A stretch of DNA of 40,058 nt from Pseudomonadota bacterium. GTDB lineage: Bacteria; Myxococcota_A; UBA796; SXON01. The notes below the pieces were generated by a model. It was not told the origin of the DNA. It was given only the letters and a program-made list of their open reading frames with translations, and did no database searches. The stretch is from NCBI GenBank assembly GCA_030684355.1, contig JAUXTN010000212.1, forward strand, positions 1 to 40,058, read 5' to 3'. The number at the start of each line of letters is the position of its first letter. Within the stretch, counting starts at the first letter, position 1. The position numbers and the translations under genes are program-made. This document shows, piece after piece, positions 30,675 through 39,215 of this stretch.

Positions 30675-32392
30675 GCCGCCCCCCGCGAGAGCCCGCCGCC
30701 CGCGAGCCCGACGAGCCGGTGGGAGCCGACCCCCGGCTCGAGCCGGTAGACGGCGTCCCCACGCGCCACGAGCGCCTGCATCGTGCGCTGGCCGTTGACC
30801 TTCGCGATCGCCCGGAGCCGGCGGCGCGCCGCGAGCCGCGCCATGTGGAAGCTGACGGTGCGGAGCTGCGCGGTGAACGCGTTCTCGTCGCTGCCCGCGA
30901 GGTAGGGCAGCCGGAAGAGCCAGCTGGCGGCGTTGACCTTGGTGCCGGCGAGCACCTGGAGGAGCGTGGGGTCACTCGAGCCCAGGGCCTCCTCCGGCGG
31001 GAGGTAGACCCACGTGAGCGACTGCCCCTCGGCCACGGCGGGGGGCGGCGCCTGGAAGCGGCTCGACACCACGATCCCGTTGACCCCCTTCCCCACGGCG
31101 TCGAGGATCTGGGGCAGATCGTACTGCCCCTGCCACACGACGCGGGCGCCGAGGTCCTGCCAGCGCTGGTGCCCGCCGCGCGCGCACACGATCGTCTCGA
31201 CGCCCAGCCCCGCGCCGTCCGGCCGCCGCGCCACCGCCACGATCGACACGCGGTCGCCGCGCTCGACGAGCTCCTTCGCGAGCGCCAGGAAGGTCTCCAC
31301 GAGCCGATCGAGCACCTCCTCGACCCCCACGGCGTCCTCGAGCATGCGCCCGGCCGGCAGGTACGTGTCGAGCGCGATCAGGACGGTGCGGGTGCTCACC
31401 TCGCGGGTCTCCGGTTGGCGGAGCGTGAGGTGCCCGGTCCGGATCGAGAGCTTCCAGTGGATGCGCCGGGTGTCGTCGCCGGAGACGTACTCGCGGAAGC
31501 GGAAGTGGTCCTCCGTCGCGAACCGGTGCGGCCGCGTGATGACGTCGGGGGCCTGGAGGCGGCTCCGGGGCGGCTCCTTGATCTCCAGCGCGCGGAACCG
31601 CGGGAGCACCTTCAGCTCGGCCGTGGCGAGGCTCGCGAGCGAGATGCGCGTGAGGCCGAGGATGTCCTGGTAGTAGACCTCCGCCGGCCCGAGCTGGTAG
31701 AGCCCGCGCGGCGTGATGCGCAGCCGCCCGCCGACGAGCAGCTCCTCCCGGCGCGCCCCGGCCCCCACGGCGTAGCGGCTGGTCGTGCCGAGCCGGGCGG
31801 GGAGCACGTCCTCGACGAGCAGGTAGAAGCCCGGCGGCACGGGCACGCGCCGGAACGTGAACCGCTCCTCCGCGGGCTCGCCGGAGAGCACCACGGCGGG
31901 CACCATCTCCCGCGAGATCGACCCGCGGCGCTTCACGCCGGTCTCGAACGTGCCGACCAGGAACGTCGAGAGGAACGAGGTCGCGCCGACCATCCCGTAG
32001 AAGAGCAGCAGCGCCAGCACCGCGAGCACCGAGAGGCTCGCCCACTTCGCGCCAAGCGCGCACACGACGAACGAGAGCCCCGTGAACAGGACCGCCCAAC
32101 CCCGCGGCGTCACGACGCGCACGTGGCGGTGCACCGCGGCGAGGCCGGTCTCCAGGCCCAGCCGCCCACGCGCGCGCAGGAGCCGGCCCTCGCGCCCCAC
32201 CTTCAGCGCCACGCCGACGAGCTGGAAGAAGAACGCCGGGGCGATCACGAGGGCCGAGAGCCCGAGCATCACCCACATCGTGTCGGCGATCTCGCTCACC
32301 TCGAAGAACAGCGCGGCGACAAAACCGAGCACGAACGGGAGGAGGAACATCCCGCCGAGGTGCCAAGCGATGCCGAGGACGTGGCGGATCAC
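30671..32392 (-). CDS. DUF58 domain membrane protein
   Basis: 573 residues from GTG 32392, overlapping the moxR stop in GTGA. Two pairs of membrane helices lie in the first 150 residues (FLLPFVLGFVAALFF; MLGLSALVIAPAFFFQLVGVAL; GWAVLFTGLSFVVCALGA; LAVLALLLFYGMVGA). A beta-rich region contains VPVPPGFYLLVEDVLPARLG and the typical RGLYQLGPAEVYYQDILGL. The DUF58 signature FREYVSGDDTRRIHWKLS follows, then a von Willebrand A-like domain (VLIALDTYLP). DUF58 proteins act with MoxR ATPases in the folding or assembly of envelope or metal-containing complexes; the client here is unknown. It lies between moxR and another membrane protein with four-base overlaps on both sides. Confidence 0.88.
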   Translation of the reverse strand: MIRHVLGIAWHLGGMFLLPFVLGFVAALFFEVSEIADTMWVMLGLSALVIAPAFFFQLVGVALKVGREGRLLRARGRLGLETGLAAVHRHVRVVTPRGWAVLFTGLSFVVCALGAKWASLSVLAVLALLLFYGMVGATSFLSTFLVGTFETGVKRRGSISREMVPAVVLSGEPAEERFTFRRVPVPPGFYLLVEDVLPARLGTTSRYAVGAGARREELLVGGRLRITPRGLYQLGPAEVYYQDILGLTRISLASLATAELKVLPRFRALEIKEPPRSRLQAPDVITRPHRFATEDHFRFREYVSGDDTRRIHWKLSIRTGHLTLRQPETREVSTRTVLIALDTYLPAGRMLEDAVGVEEVLDRLVETFLALAKELVERGDRVSIVAVARRPDGAGLGVETIVCARGGHQRWQDLGARVVWQGQYDLPQILDAVGKGVNGIVVSSRFQAPPPAVAEGQSLTWVYLPPEEALGSSDPTLLQVLAGTKVNAASWLFRLPYLAGSDENAFTAQLRTVSFHMARLAARRRLRAIAKVNGQRTMQALVARGDAVYRLEPGVGSHRLVGLAGGGLSRGAA

Positions 32393-33354
32393 AAGAGCGG
32401 CACCTTCTCGAGCACGCTCTGGACGTAGCCGACGCCCACCTCGTCCCCGCTGATGATCATGCGGTGCGCGAGGACCTCGGGGGCGAGCGCGCGCACGTCC
32501 TCGGGGGTGGCGTAGTCGCGGCCCTTCGTGAGCGCATGGGCCTGCGACACGCGCGCCAGCATGATCATGGCGCGCGGCGACGGCGGCGAGAGCACCCGTG
32601 CGTCCGACCGCATGGCCCCCGCGAGGCTCACCAGGTAGCGCTTCATCTCGGTGGAGAGGAACACGCGCGTCACGAGGTCCTGCCAGGAGAGGAAGGTGTC
32701 GCGGTCGATGACCGGCGTGAGGTCATCCACCGGCGGGCGCGCTCCGAGGTGCACGTCGAGCATCGCCATCTCGGCGTCGGGGCTCGGAAAGCCCATCGAG
32801 AGCTGCATCGTGAAGCGGTCGAGCTGCGCGGCTGGGAGCGCGTAGGTCCCATCGTGGTCGAGCGGGTTCATCGTCGCGATGGTGAGGAACGGCGGCGGCA
32901 GCTTGTGGGTCACGCCCTCGACCGTGCACTGCCCCTCGGCCATGACCTCGAGGAGCGCGGACTGGGTCTTCGGCGTCGCGCGGTTGAGCTCGTCCGCGAG
33001 GAGCAGGTGCGTGAACACCGGCCCGGGCTGGAACGTGAATTGTTTTTGTCGCAAGTCGAAGACGTTCGTGCCGGTGATGTCCATCGGCAAGAGATCGGGC
33101 GTGAACTGGATGCGCCGGAAGTCGCACGCGAGCGTGGCCGCGATGGCGCGCGCCAGCATCGTCTTCCCCGTGCCGGGCACGTCCTTCAGGAGGATGTGGC
33201 CCTTCGCGATCATCACGAGGAGGACCTTGAAGATGACGTCGTCCTTCCCGAGGATGACCTTCCCGACGTTCGCCCGGGCGGCGGCGAACTGGTCCACGAA
33301 GCGGGCCGTCGCCTCGGCGAGGGCGGGATCGCGTTGGGGCGGGGCGTGCAGCAC
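32389..33354 (-). CDS. moxR: MoxR-family AAA+ ATPase
   Basis: 321 residues from GTG 33354, with GGAG six bases upstream; the longer frame to 34353 mirrors the TerB-like gene. Walker A is VPGTGKT (59-65), Walker B LLLADELNRATPKTQSALLE (D121/E122), which is the MoxR hallmark, and sensor-1 is TIATMNP. The C-terminal lid has PSPRAMIMLARVSQAHAL and YATPEDVRALAPEVLAHRM, both typical. MoxR ATPases act as chaperones with DUF58/vWA partners, and the DUF58 gene follows at once. The TerB-like gene lies 62 bases upstream on the same strand, so a four-gene operon is likely. Confidence 0.93.
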   Translation of the reverse strand: MLHAPPQRDPALAEATARFVDQFAAARANVGKVILGKDDVIFKVLLVMIAKGHILLKDVPGTGKTMLARAIAATLACDFRRIQFTPDLLPMDITGTNVFDLRQKQFTFQPGPVFTHLLLADELNRATPKTQSALLEVMAEGQCTVEGVTHKLPPPFLTIATMNPLDHDGTYALPAAQLDRFTMQLSMGFPSPDAEMAMLDVHLGARPPVDDLTPVIDRDTFLSWQDLVTRVFLSTEMKRYLVSLAGAMRSDARVLSPPSPRAMIMLARVSQAHALTKGRDYATPEDVRALAPEVLAHRMIISGDEVGVGYVQSVLEKVPLL

Positions 33355-33416
33355 GAAGGCTCCGAAAGCGGGGGGACTATCGCACGCGCGCCCGTTCGCC
33401 GGGGTTCGTGCGCCGA

Positions 33417-34382
33417 CTACGCCACCAGCAATCGTCGCAACGCGCGGCCGAGCTCGGCCATCGCCCCCGAGCGCGGCATCGCCGTCTTCCGGAGCGGCAC
33501 CTGCCACGCGCGCGCGAACTCCCGGAGCACGCGCTGCTCGCTGCCGTCGGCCTCGTGGTCGCACAGGGCGAGCAACCGCATCGTCTCCAGCAGGCCCGCG
33601 GGGTCGGGCACCGGGCCGAGCTCCGTCGGGCGCCACACGCGGAGGTCGGCGGGGTTCAGCGGCGGCGCGCCCATCCGCACAAGCGCGGCGTCGAGGAACC
33701 GCTGCTCGGCAGGGCGGATGCGCCCGTCCGCCAGCATCACGCTCGCGAGCGCCCGGGCGATGTCGCGGGGATCGGCCTGTGACCCCGGCCCACGCAGGGG
33801 CGGCGGCGGGACGCTGGTACGTTCGGTCTCGTTGGGACGGGGCTCTGCCCCGTAACGCCCCGCCAGGGGGGCCACGGGCCCCCCTGGACCCCCCGGAGAC
33901 GGCGTAGCGGTCGGCCCGGTCGCGGCGGACGGCACCGTCGGCCGCGGGGGCAGCGGGATCGTCGGCGCCGGCCCGGGACCCACCCGCGGCCGCCGCTCCT
34001 CGTCGTCGGGGCGCCGCCCGCCCTGGAGCCCCGGGAAGAGCCACGCGATGACGTCGAAGCCGGTGTCCACGCGCTCGCCCGCGAGCACGGCGCGCGCGAT
34101 CCCCGCGGGGTCGCGGCCGTTGAAGTTGGCGACCGCGAACACGACCACGTCGGCCTCGCCGTCCTCGGCGGCCCAGCGGCCCAGCGCCGCGACGACCTCG
34201 TCCGGCGCGACGAAGGGGTGCCCGAACCGCACGACCTCCCCGAGCTCGGTGGCGTAGCCGCACAGGCGGCACCGGCCCTCCAGCGCCACCCCGATGCGCT
34301 CGCTGGGGTCGAGCAGCTCGACGAGCGCGGACTCGACCCGGCAGTGGGGACAATCGACCAGGACCTGGGTGGCGCCGCGCAT
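33417..34382 (-). CDS. zinc-ribbon plus TerB-like domain protein
   Basis: 321 residues from ATG 34382, where a zinc-ribbon begins (VDCPHCRVESALVELLDPS... CRLCGYATELGEVV). The next part (residues about 55-110) is alpha/beta with VVVFAVANFNGRD. A long Pro/Gly/Thr-rich linker (about 120-200) follows, part of which is encoded by GC palindromes at 33837-33887. The C-terminus is TerB-like: IARALASVMLADGRIRPAEQRFLDAAL and LLALCDHEADGSEQRVLREFARAW are its paired helices with acidic loops. TerB domains occur in tellurite-resistance and many unrelated membrane-stress systems, so tellurite resistance should not be inferred. It appears first in the moxR operon and is divergent from the DUF488 gene. Confidence 0.7.
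   Translation of the reverse strand: MRGATQVLVDCPHCRVESALVELLDPSERIGVALEGRCRLCGYATELGEVVRFGHPFVAPDEVVAALGRWAAEDGEADVVVFAVANFNGRDPAGIARAVLAGERVDTGFDVIAWLFPGLQGGRRPDDEERRPRVGPGPAPTIPLPPRPTVPSAATGPTATPSPGGPGGPVAPLAGRYGAEPRPNETERTSVPPPPLRGPGSQADPRDIARALASVMLADGRIRPAEQRFLDAALVRMGAPPLNPADLRVWRPTELGPVPDPAGLLETMRLLALCDHEADGSEQRVLREFARAWQVPLRKTAMPRSGAMAELGRALRRLLVA
33837..33887. repeat. two GC palindromes inside the TerB-like gene
   Basis: ACGGGGC (33837-33843) and GCCCCGT (33847-33853) pair around TCT. CCAGGGGGGCC (33863-33873) and GGCCCCCCTGG (33877-33887) form a perfect 11-bp stem around ACG. Both lie in the Pro/Gly-rich linker. They resemble the palindromes near 35.1 kb in the GGGGCTCxGCCCC core. 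Confidence 0.75.
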
Positions 34383-34458
34383 GGGGGGCACTTTAGCGCG
34401 GGCGCGAGCGCGGGCGGCGCAGGCGGTCGGAACGGCGTCGCGGTGTGAACGTTCGGAC

Positions 34459-35037
34459 ATGCGCACCGTCTGGACCATCGGGCACTCCAACCGGTCCTTG
34501 GAGGACTTCGTGGCCGTGCTCGACGCGTGGGGCATCGCGCAGGTCGCCGACGTGCGGCAGTTCACCCGCTCGCGGGCGAACCCCCAGTTCAACGCGGACT
34601 CGCTCGCGGCGCGCCTCGGCGCCGACCGGTACGTCCACCTCGGGGCGTTGGGCGGGCGGCGGAGGGTGCTGGGCGACGACAACCTCGGGTGGGAGCACCC
34701 CGCGTTCCGCGGCTACGCCGACTACGCGGCCACCGCGCCGTTCCAGGTGGGCCTCGCCGCGCTGGAGGCCCTCGCGGAGGCCCGTCCCACCGCGCTGATG
34801 TGCGCGGAGATCCTCTGGTGGCGCTGCCACCGGCGCATCCTCGCGGACCACCTGCTCGTACGCGGGTGGGAGGTGTGGCACGTCCGCGACGCCGCTCACC
34901 GCGACCGCGCCGTCCTCACGCCCTTCGCCGACGTGACGGGCACGGAGGTGCGGTACCCGGCGCCGCCAGGCGGAGCCGCCCAAAGGACGCGCCCGGCGGC
35001 GCGTCCGACGGCGGCGACACGCAAGGGCGGCTCGTAG
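34459..35037 (+). CDS. DUF488 family protein
   Basis: 192 residues from ATG 34459. MRTVWTIGHSNRSLEDFVAVLDAWGIAQVADVRQFTRSRANPQFN is the family N-terminus, including the GHS motif. YVHLGALGGRR and MCAEILWWRCHRRILAD (the CAE...CHR motif) follow. DUF488 proteins are small, often soluble proteins of unknown chemistry; the conserved Cys residues suggest a catalytic or redox role. The last 25 residues (PPGGAAQRTRPAARPTAAT) are a basic Ala/Pro tail encoded by palindromic sequence and are probably a late addition. The gene is divergent from the TerB-like gene, with 76 bases between, and is followed by strong hairpins. Confidence 0.85.
   Translation: MRTVWTIGHSNRSLEDFVAVLDAWGIAQVADVRQFTRSRANPQFNADSLAARLGADRYVHLGALGGRRRVLGDDNLGWEHPAFRGYADYAATAPFQVGLAALEALAEARPTALMCAEILWWRCHRRILADHLLVRGWEVWHVRDAAHRDRAVLTPFADVTGTEVRYPAPPGGAAQRTRPAARPTAATRKGGS
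34969..35006. repeat. palindromes encoding the DUF488 C-terminal tail
   Basis: GGCGG (34969-34973) and CCGCC (34976-34980) pair around AG. GGACGCGCC (34985-34993) and GGCGCGTCC (34998-35006) form a perfect 9-bp stem around CGGC. Both lie inside the last codons of the DUF488 gene and start the palindrome cluster that runs on to 35142. Confidence 0.7.
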
Positions 35038-35057
35038 CGCCGCCGACGGGGCCCCGA

Positions 35058-35093
35058 CCGTTTCCGGGGGCGGCTCCGCGCCCCCGGAAACGG
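35058..35093. terminator. 15-bp hairpin, probable bidirectional terminator
   Basis: CCGTTTCCGGGGGCG (35058-35072) pairs perfectly with CGCCCCCGGAAACGG (35079-35093) around GCTCCG. It sits between the convergent DUF488 and radical SAM genes. No T-run is present on either side, but the stem is among the strongest in the window. It may equally be a member of a REP-like family. Confidence 0.6.
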
Positions 35094-35121
35094 GTGGGGT
35101 CAAGGAGGCGCGGGGGGCGTT

Positions 35122-35142
35122 GCGGGGGGCTCCGCCCCCCGC
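35122..35142. repeat. 9-bp GC palindrome with TCC loop
   Basis: GCGGGGGGC (35122-35130) and GCCCCCCGC (35134-35142) pair around TCC, 25 bases before the radical SAM stop. It shares the core GGGGCTCCGCCCC with its neighbours and may assist termination from the minus-strand gene. Confidence 0.65.
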
Positions 35143-35166
35143 CCCAAGATCCCGAAGGCCCGAAAG

Positions 35167-36666
35167 CTAAGCCGCGTTCTCGTCCGCCGCGCCCATCCCG
35201 AACGCCGACTTCAGCATGTTCAGGCTCGGCTTCTCGGCGTTGTAGAACAGGAACGAGAACAGGCTCGACGCAGAGGCGTACTTGTACACGTCGCGCCAGC
35301 TGTTGATGGTCTCGAGGTGCCGCGCGATGGTGATCGGGCGGAAGTAGAACTCGCGGTAGAACTGCCGGTGGAAGTTGACGATGTCCTCGGGCTCCAGGCC
35401 CCACGGCACGAACGTCGGCTCCCAGAAGGACTTCTCGTCGGTCGACTCGTTGATGAGGCGGCCCCACTTGCTGCCTTCGCGCTCCCAGATCTCCATCTGC
35501 GGCGTCTTCGGGAGCAGCGTGTTGATCTGCACCGTCACGTCGTGGAGCGGGATGGTCTTCGCGAAGTCGATGGTCTCGCGGATGGTCTCCGCGGTGTCGG
35601 GCATGTGGCCGACGATGAAGAACGCCTTCGGGCGGAGGCCCACCTCGTGCGCGGCGGTGATGGCGGCGCGGATCTTCTCCTTGGTGATGCCCTTCGAGAT
35701 GAAGTCGAGCACGCGATCGGAGCCGGACTCGATGCCGAAGCGGGTGCGCCAGCAGCCGGCGTCCTTCATGCGCTGGAGGAGCTCCTTGTCGACCACCTCG
35801 ACGCGCGAGGAGCAGGTCCAGCTCACCTTGCTCGCGATGTCGCGGCGGATGAACTCGTCCATGATGCCCATCACGCGCTTCTTCGAGGCGCAGAAGAGCG
35901 AGTCGACGAAGGCGATGTCCTTCGCGCCGAAGTCCCGGGCGAGGTGCTCGACCTCGTCCGCGATGTACTCGGGGGAGTGGCTGCGGTAGCCGGACTTCGC
36001 CTTCTGGCAGAAGGCGCAGGCGTGCGGGCAGCCGCGCGAGGTCATCATCGCGAACTTGGGCGACGCGTGCTCGTCGATGGGGATGGGCCGGTAGAGGTCC
36101 TGCGGGAGCAGGTGCCGCGCCGGGAAGGGGAGCTTGTCGAGGTCCTTGAAGCGTGGCCGGGACGGCGTGAAGTGCAGGACGCCGTCGGGCTTGCGGTAGC
36201 AGATGCCCTGCACGTCGTCGAGCGGCTTGCGACCGGCGTAGTGGTCGCACAGATCCGCCATGGTGTGCTCGCCCTCGGAGAGCACGCCCACGTCGAAGCA
36301 CGGGTGGCTCATCGCCTCTTCTGGCAGGAGCGTGACGTGGTAGCCGCCGAGCACGAGGGGGATGTCCGGCAGCGCGCCCTTGAGCGCGGCGCCGAGGATC
36401 TTGGTGGTCTCGAAGACGACGGTGGTGGAGCCGATGCCGACGACGTCGGGGCGGGTGGCCTGGATCGCGCGCACGGTGCCGGCGACGTCGAGCATCTCCG
36501 CGGCGGCGTCGAGCACGAACACCTTGTGCCCGGTCTGCTCCAGCACGGCCGCGATGTAGAGGAGGCCGAGCGGCGCCGAGTTGTAGAAGAGGTAGGCGGT
36601 CACCGGGCTGACGTGGCCGTTGGCGAGCACCGTGTCGAGCGGCGGATTGACCAGGGTGATGCGCAT
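35167..36666 (-). CDS. B12-binding domain radical SAM protein
   Basis: 499 residues from ATG 36666. The N-terminal domain (MRITLVNPPL, PLGLLYIAAVLEQTGHKVFVLD, PDVVGIGSTTVVF, PLVLGGYHVT) is a B12-binding-like Rossmann fold, though no DxHxxG motif is seen, so cobalamin may be bound base-on or not at all. The radical SAM domain has the cluster motif CPHACAFC (C213, C217, C220) and the SAM-binding GIESGSDRVLDFISKGIT. The C-terminal 120 residues follow the pattern of BchE-like enzymes acting on lipids, tetrapyrroles or natural products. The gene stands alone, divergent from the membrane protein at 36770. Substrate unknown. Confidence 0.88.
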   Translation of the reverse strand: MRITLVNPPLDTVLANGHVSPVTAYLFYNSAPLGLLYIAAVLEQTGHKVFVLDAAAEMLDVAGTVRAIQATRPDVVGIGSTTVVFETTKILGAALKGALPDIPLVLGGYHVTLLPEEAMSHPCFDVGVLSEGEHTMADLCDHYAGRKPLDDVQGICYRKPDGVLHFTPSRPRFKDLDKLPFPARHLLPQDLYRPIPIDEHASPKFAMMTSRGCPHACAFCQKAKSGYRSHSPEYIADEVEHLARDFGAKDIAFVDSLFCASKKRVMGIMDEFIRRDIASKVSWTCSSRVEVVDKELLQRMKDAGCWRTRFGIESGSDRVLDFISKGITKEKIRAAITAAHEVGLRPKAFFIVGHMPDTAETIRETIDFAKTIPLHDVTVQINTLLPKTPQMEIWEREGSKWGRLINESTDEKSFWEPTFVPWGLEPEDIVNFHRQFYREFYFRPITIARHLETINSWRDVYKYASASSLFSFLFYNAEKPSLNMLKSAFGMGAADENAA

Positions 36667-36743
36667 CGCGGGGAGGCCCTCTCTCGTCCTTCCGATGTAC
36701 CACGCGCCTCGGAACGGGACAGTAACGGGCCCTACGCGCGTGC

Positions 36744-36749
36744 TAAGGT
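36744..36749 (+). promoter_or_regulatory. candidate -10 element of the small membrane-protein gene at 36770
   Basis: TAAGGT lies 20 bases before ATG 36770, with GGGGA as a possible ribosome-binding site between. No good -35 is visible. The 36667-36769 gap is shared with the divergent radical SAM gene and holds nothing else I can name. Confidence 0.3.
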
Positions 36750-36769
36750 CGCGCCCTCCCTGGGGACCG

Positions 36770-37315
36770 ATGGCCGAGAGCTCCTTCGCCGACATGCTCC
36801 TGCCCGGAGAGTCCGTCCTCGCGCAGATCGCGGGCGAGGGCCGCACCATCGAGCGCGGCCACGGCTTGGAACGCACGTGGTGGACGGTCGGGCTCACCCA
36901 GCAGCGCTTCCTCGTCATCCGCATGACGCAGGCCGCCGGCACCGACCGGTGGGACGTCATCGCGCGCCTCGCCGGCGCCCGGTCGAACGTCACGATCTCG
37001 CACTTCCCGCGCACGAGCACGGACACCGCGCGGCTCACGCTCGACGGCGTGGGCGACCGCATCGTGCTCATCGACGTCGACCGCCCGCCGGTCCAGCCGC
37101 AGGTGAAGCCGTTCCTGGCGGCGTGGGGCGGGCCGGTGGCGGGCGGCGAGAGCGTCGCGCAGACGGAGGTGGACGTCTACAACACCGACGCCACCGGGCA
37201 GAAGACCTTCCTCTACGTCGCGCTGGCGATGCTCGTGCTCTTCGTGCTGTGCTGCGGGTGCGTGGGCATCTCCGGCATCGTGCGCCAAGTGCTGGCGATG
37301 ACCCTCGGCGTCTGA
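36770..37315 (+). CDS. single-pass membrane protein of unknown function
   Basis: 181 residues from ATG 36770 (MAESSFADMLLPGESVLAQI). The first 130 residues look beta-rich and could be a bacterial PH-like domain (LPGE followed by strands RTWWTVGLTQQRFLVIRM and RLTLDGVGDRIVLIDV), but this is a weak resemblance. A single membrane helix (FLYVALAMLVLFVLCCGCVGI) contains three cysteines close together, which might be acylated. The C-terminus VRQVLAMTLGV is short. The stop is one base from the stop of the convergent acyl-CoA synthetase gene. Confidence 0.6.
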   Translation: MAESSFADMLLPGESVLAQIAGEGRTIERGHGLERTWWTVGLTQQRFLVIRMTQAAGTDRWDVIARLAGARSNVTISHFPRTSTDTARLTLDGVGDRIVLIDVDRPPVQPQVKPFLAAWGGPVAGGESVAQTEVDVYNTDATGQKTFLYVALAMLVLFVLCCGCVGISGIVRQVLAMTLGV

Positions 37316-37316
37316 C

Positions 37317-38987
37317 CTACGAGTAGAGGCCCTCGATCACGTCCTGGTAGGCCTCGTTGATGATGCGGCGCTTCAGCTTCAGCGTCGGGGTCAACATGCC
37401 GTTGTCGACCGAGAGCGGGTCCGGGAGCCACGCGAAGCGCTTGATCTGCTCGAACGGGGCGAGCACGGCGTTGACCTCCTTGATGCGGGCCTCCCCGGCG
37501 GCGTGGAGCGCGGCGCGATCCATCCCGGCGGCGTGGTCGGGGTCCGGCGCGAGCAGCGCGACGAGGTAGGGGCGCTCGCTCCCGATGACGACCGCCTGCC
37601 CCACGATGCCGCCCTCGAGCCGCTTCTCGATGTTCACCGGCGGGATGTTCTTGCCGCCGCTCGTGACGAGGAGCTCCTTCTTGCGGTCGACGATCTTCAG
37701 GTAGCCGTCGTGCAGCTCGCCGATGTCGCCGGTGCGGAAGTAGCCGTCGGGCGTGAACGCGTTCGCGGTCGCGACGGGATCGTCCCAGTAGCCGGAGAAG
37801 AGGCCCGGCCCGCGCACGAGCACCTCGCCGTCGGCTTCGAGCTTGATCTCCGTGCCCTCGAGCGGCTTTCCGACGGTGCCGAAGCGGAAGTCCTCCGGGT
37901 TGTTGAGCGTAGCGGGCGCGCAGGTCTCGGAGAGGCCCCACGCCTCGCACACCGAGATGCCCATGGCGTGGAAGAACCGCGCCACGCCCGGATCGAGCCG
38001 GGCGCCGCCGACCGCGAACAGGCGCAGGTTGCCGCCGAACCGGGCACGCACGCGGCGGAACACGACGCGGTCCGCCAGGGCCCACTTCCACGCCGTGAGC
38101 CGCGGCACGGGGCGCTTCTCCTCCAACGCGCGGGAGCGCTCCAGCCCGGCTGTGATCGCCGCCCGGAACAGGCGCTGGCGGAACGGCGAGCTCTTGGCCA
38201 CCATCGCCTCGATCCCCGCCTTGATCTTCTCGAGCATGCGCGGCACCGTCGCGATGACCGAGGGCTGCGCCAGGGGCAGCACCTCCGTCATGCGGTCGAT
38301 CGACGGGCAGAAGTGCGCGCTCACCTCCTCGAGGAGGCCGCGGTAGGCGACCATCCGCTGGAGCGAGTGCGCGAGCGGCAGGAACACGATCGAACGCTCG
38401 CCGGGGTGCATCGGCATCGGCTTGAGCGACGCCTTGCACACCGAGACCATCGCCGCGTGCGTGATGACCGCACCCTTCGGATCGCCCGTGGTGCCGGACG
38501 TGTAGAAGATCGCGCACGGCTCCTCGGGGCGCACGTCGCGGGCGCGGGCCCGGAACGCCGCGAGGTCGTAGGGCTTCTCGGGGAGGTCCCAGAGGCGTAC
38601 GGAGAGCCCGGGGAGGTCCGTCAGCACCGGCGCGAGGCGGTCGAAGTCGGCCTGGGACTCGACGAGGAGCACCTTCGCGCCGGAGTGGCCGAGCTGGTAG
38701 CGCACGGCTTCGGGGCGGAGCGTCGGGTAGATGCCGACGCTCACGGCGCCGAGGCACAAGGTGGCGAAGTCCGCCTCCAACCAGCGCGGGTGCGTGGTGC
38801 CGAGGATCGCGACGCGATCGCCGCGCTCGACGCCGAGGGCGCGCAGGTTCTCCGCGGTGGAGGCGACCCGGGCCTCGGACTCGCGCCAGGTCTGCGACTT
38901 CCACACGCCCTCGTCGAGGTAGTGCATCGCGGTGGCGTCGGCGGAGCGCGCGAACTTTTCGACCAGCACGGCGGCGAGGGTGTTCAT
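37317..38987 (-). CDS. AMP-forming long-chain acyl-CoA synthetase
   Basis: 556 residues from ATG 38987 (MNTLAAVLVEKFARSADATA). The adenylation motifs are complete: YTSGTTGDPKG (162-172), the hinge-region YFRTGDIGELHDGYLKIVDRKKEL and the terminal lysine region NGMLTPTLKLKRR. GLSETCAPATLNN is the A5-type motif. The order and the C-terminal NGxLTPTxKxKR match FACL/long-chain synthetases that activate fatty acids to acyl-AMP and then acyl-CoA. No carrier protein, condensing enzyme or desaturase lies near, so a fatty-acid degradation or lipid-remodelling role is as likely as any biosynthetic cluster. The gene is divergent from the nucleotidyltransferase gene, with 228 bases between. Confidence 0.9.
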   Translation of the reverse strand: MNTLAAVLVEKFARSADATAMHYLDEGVWKSQTWRESEARVASTAENLRALGVERGDRVAILGTTHPRWLEADFATLCLGAVSVGIYPTLRPEAVRYQLGHSGAKVLLVESQADFDRLAPVLTDLPGLSVRLWDLPEKPYDLAAFRARARDVRPEEPCAIFYTSGTTGDPKGAVITHAAMVSVCKASLKPMPMHPGERSIVFLPLAHSLQRMVAYRGLLEEVSAHFCPSIDRMTEVLPLAQPSVIATVPRMLEKIKAGIEAMVAKSSPFRQRLFRAAITAGLERSRALEEKRPVPRLTAWKWALADRVVFRRVRARFGGNLRLFAVGGARLDPGVARFFHAMGISVCEAWGLSETCAPATLNNPEDFRFGTVGKPLEGTEIKLEADGEVLVRGPGLFSGYWDDPVATANAFTPDGYFRTGDIGELHDGYLKIVDRKKELLVTSGGKNIPPVNIEKRLEGGIVGQAVVIGSERPYLVALLAPDPDHAAGMDRAALHAAGEARIKEVNAVLAPFEQIKRFAWLPDPLSVDNGMLTPTLKLKRRIINEAYQDVIEGLYS

Positions 38988-39116
38988 GGTGGCGGGGCCT
39001 CGGGGTGGCGCGGGCGGGCAAGGGCGGGGGTCGCCCTCTCCCGAGTCCGGCAGGGGAGGCCCAACTTCACCACGGTTTACGCCCCGTCCAGGGCAGCCGG
39101 CCGCGATTTTTGCGGA

Positions 39117-39138
39117 CACCGTGCCGGCACCGTGCCGG
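39117..39138. repeat. two tandem copies of an 11-base repeat in the divergent gap
   Basis: CACCGTGCCGG occurs at 39117-39127 and 39128-39138, in the 228-base region between the acyl-CoA synthetase and nucleotidyltransferase starts. It might be a regulator-binding site. TTAGGT (39185-39190) is a possible -10 for the downstream gene; the gap otherwise holds no gene. Confidence 0.6.
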
Positions 39139-39215
39139 GCCGGAACGGCGGGCTCCGCGCGGTGCCTTCCGGGCCGCGGACCCGTTAGGTCTGCACCGAG
39201 AACCGGGGTGCCTCC

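Noticed and set aside
33417..34382. Tellurite resistance function
   Set aside because: Only a TerB-like domain is present; no terC, terD or terZ gene lies near, and the domain occurs in many unrelated proteins.
37317..38987. Polyketide or non-ribosomal peptide cluster start
   Set aside because: A single free-standing acyl-CoA synthetase without carrier or condensing domains does not support a biosynthetic cluster.
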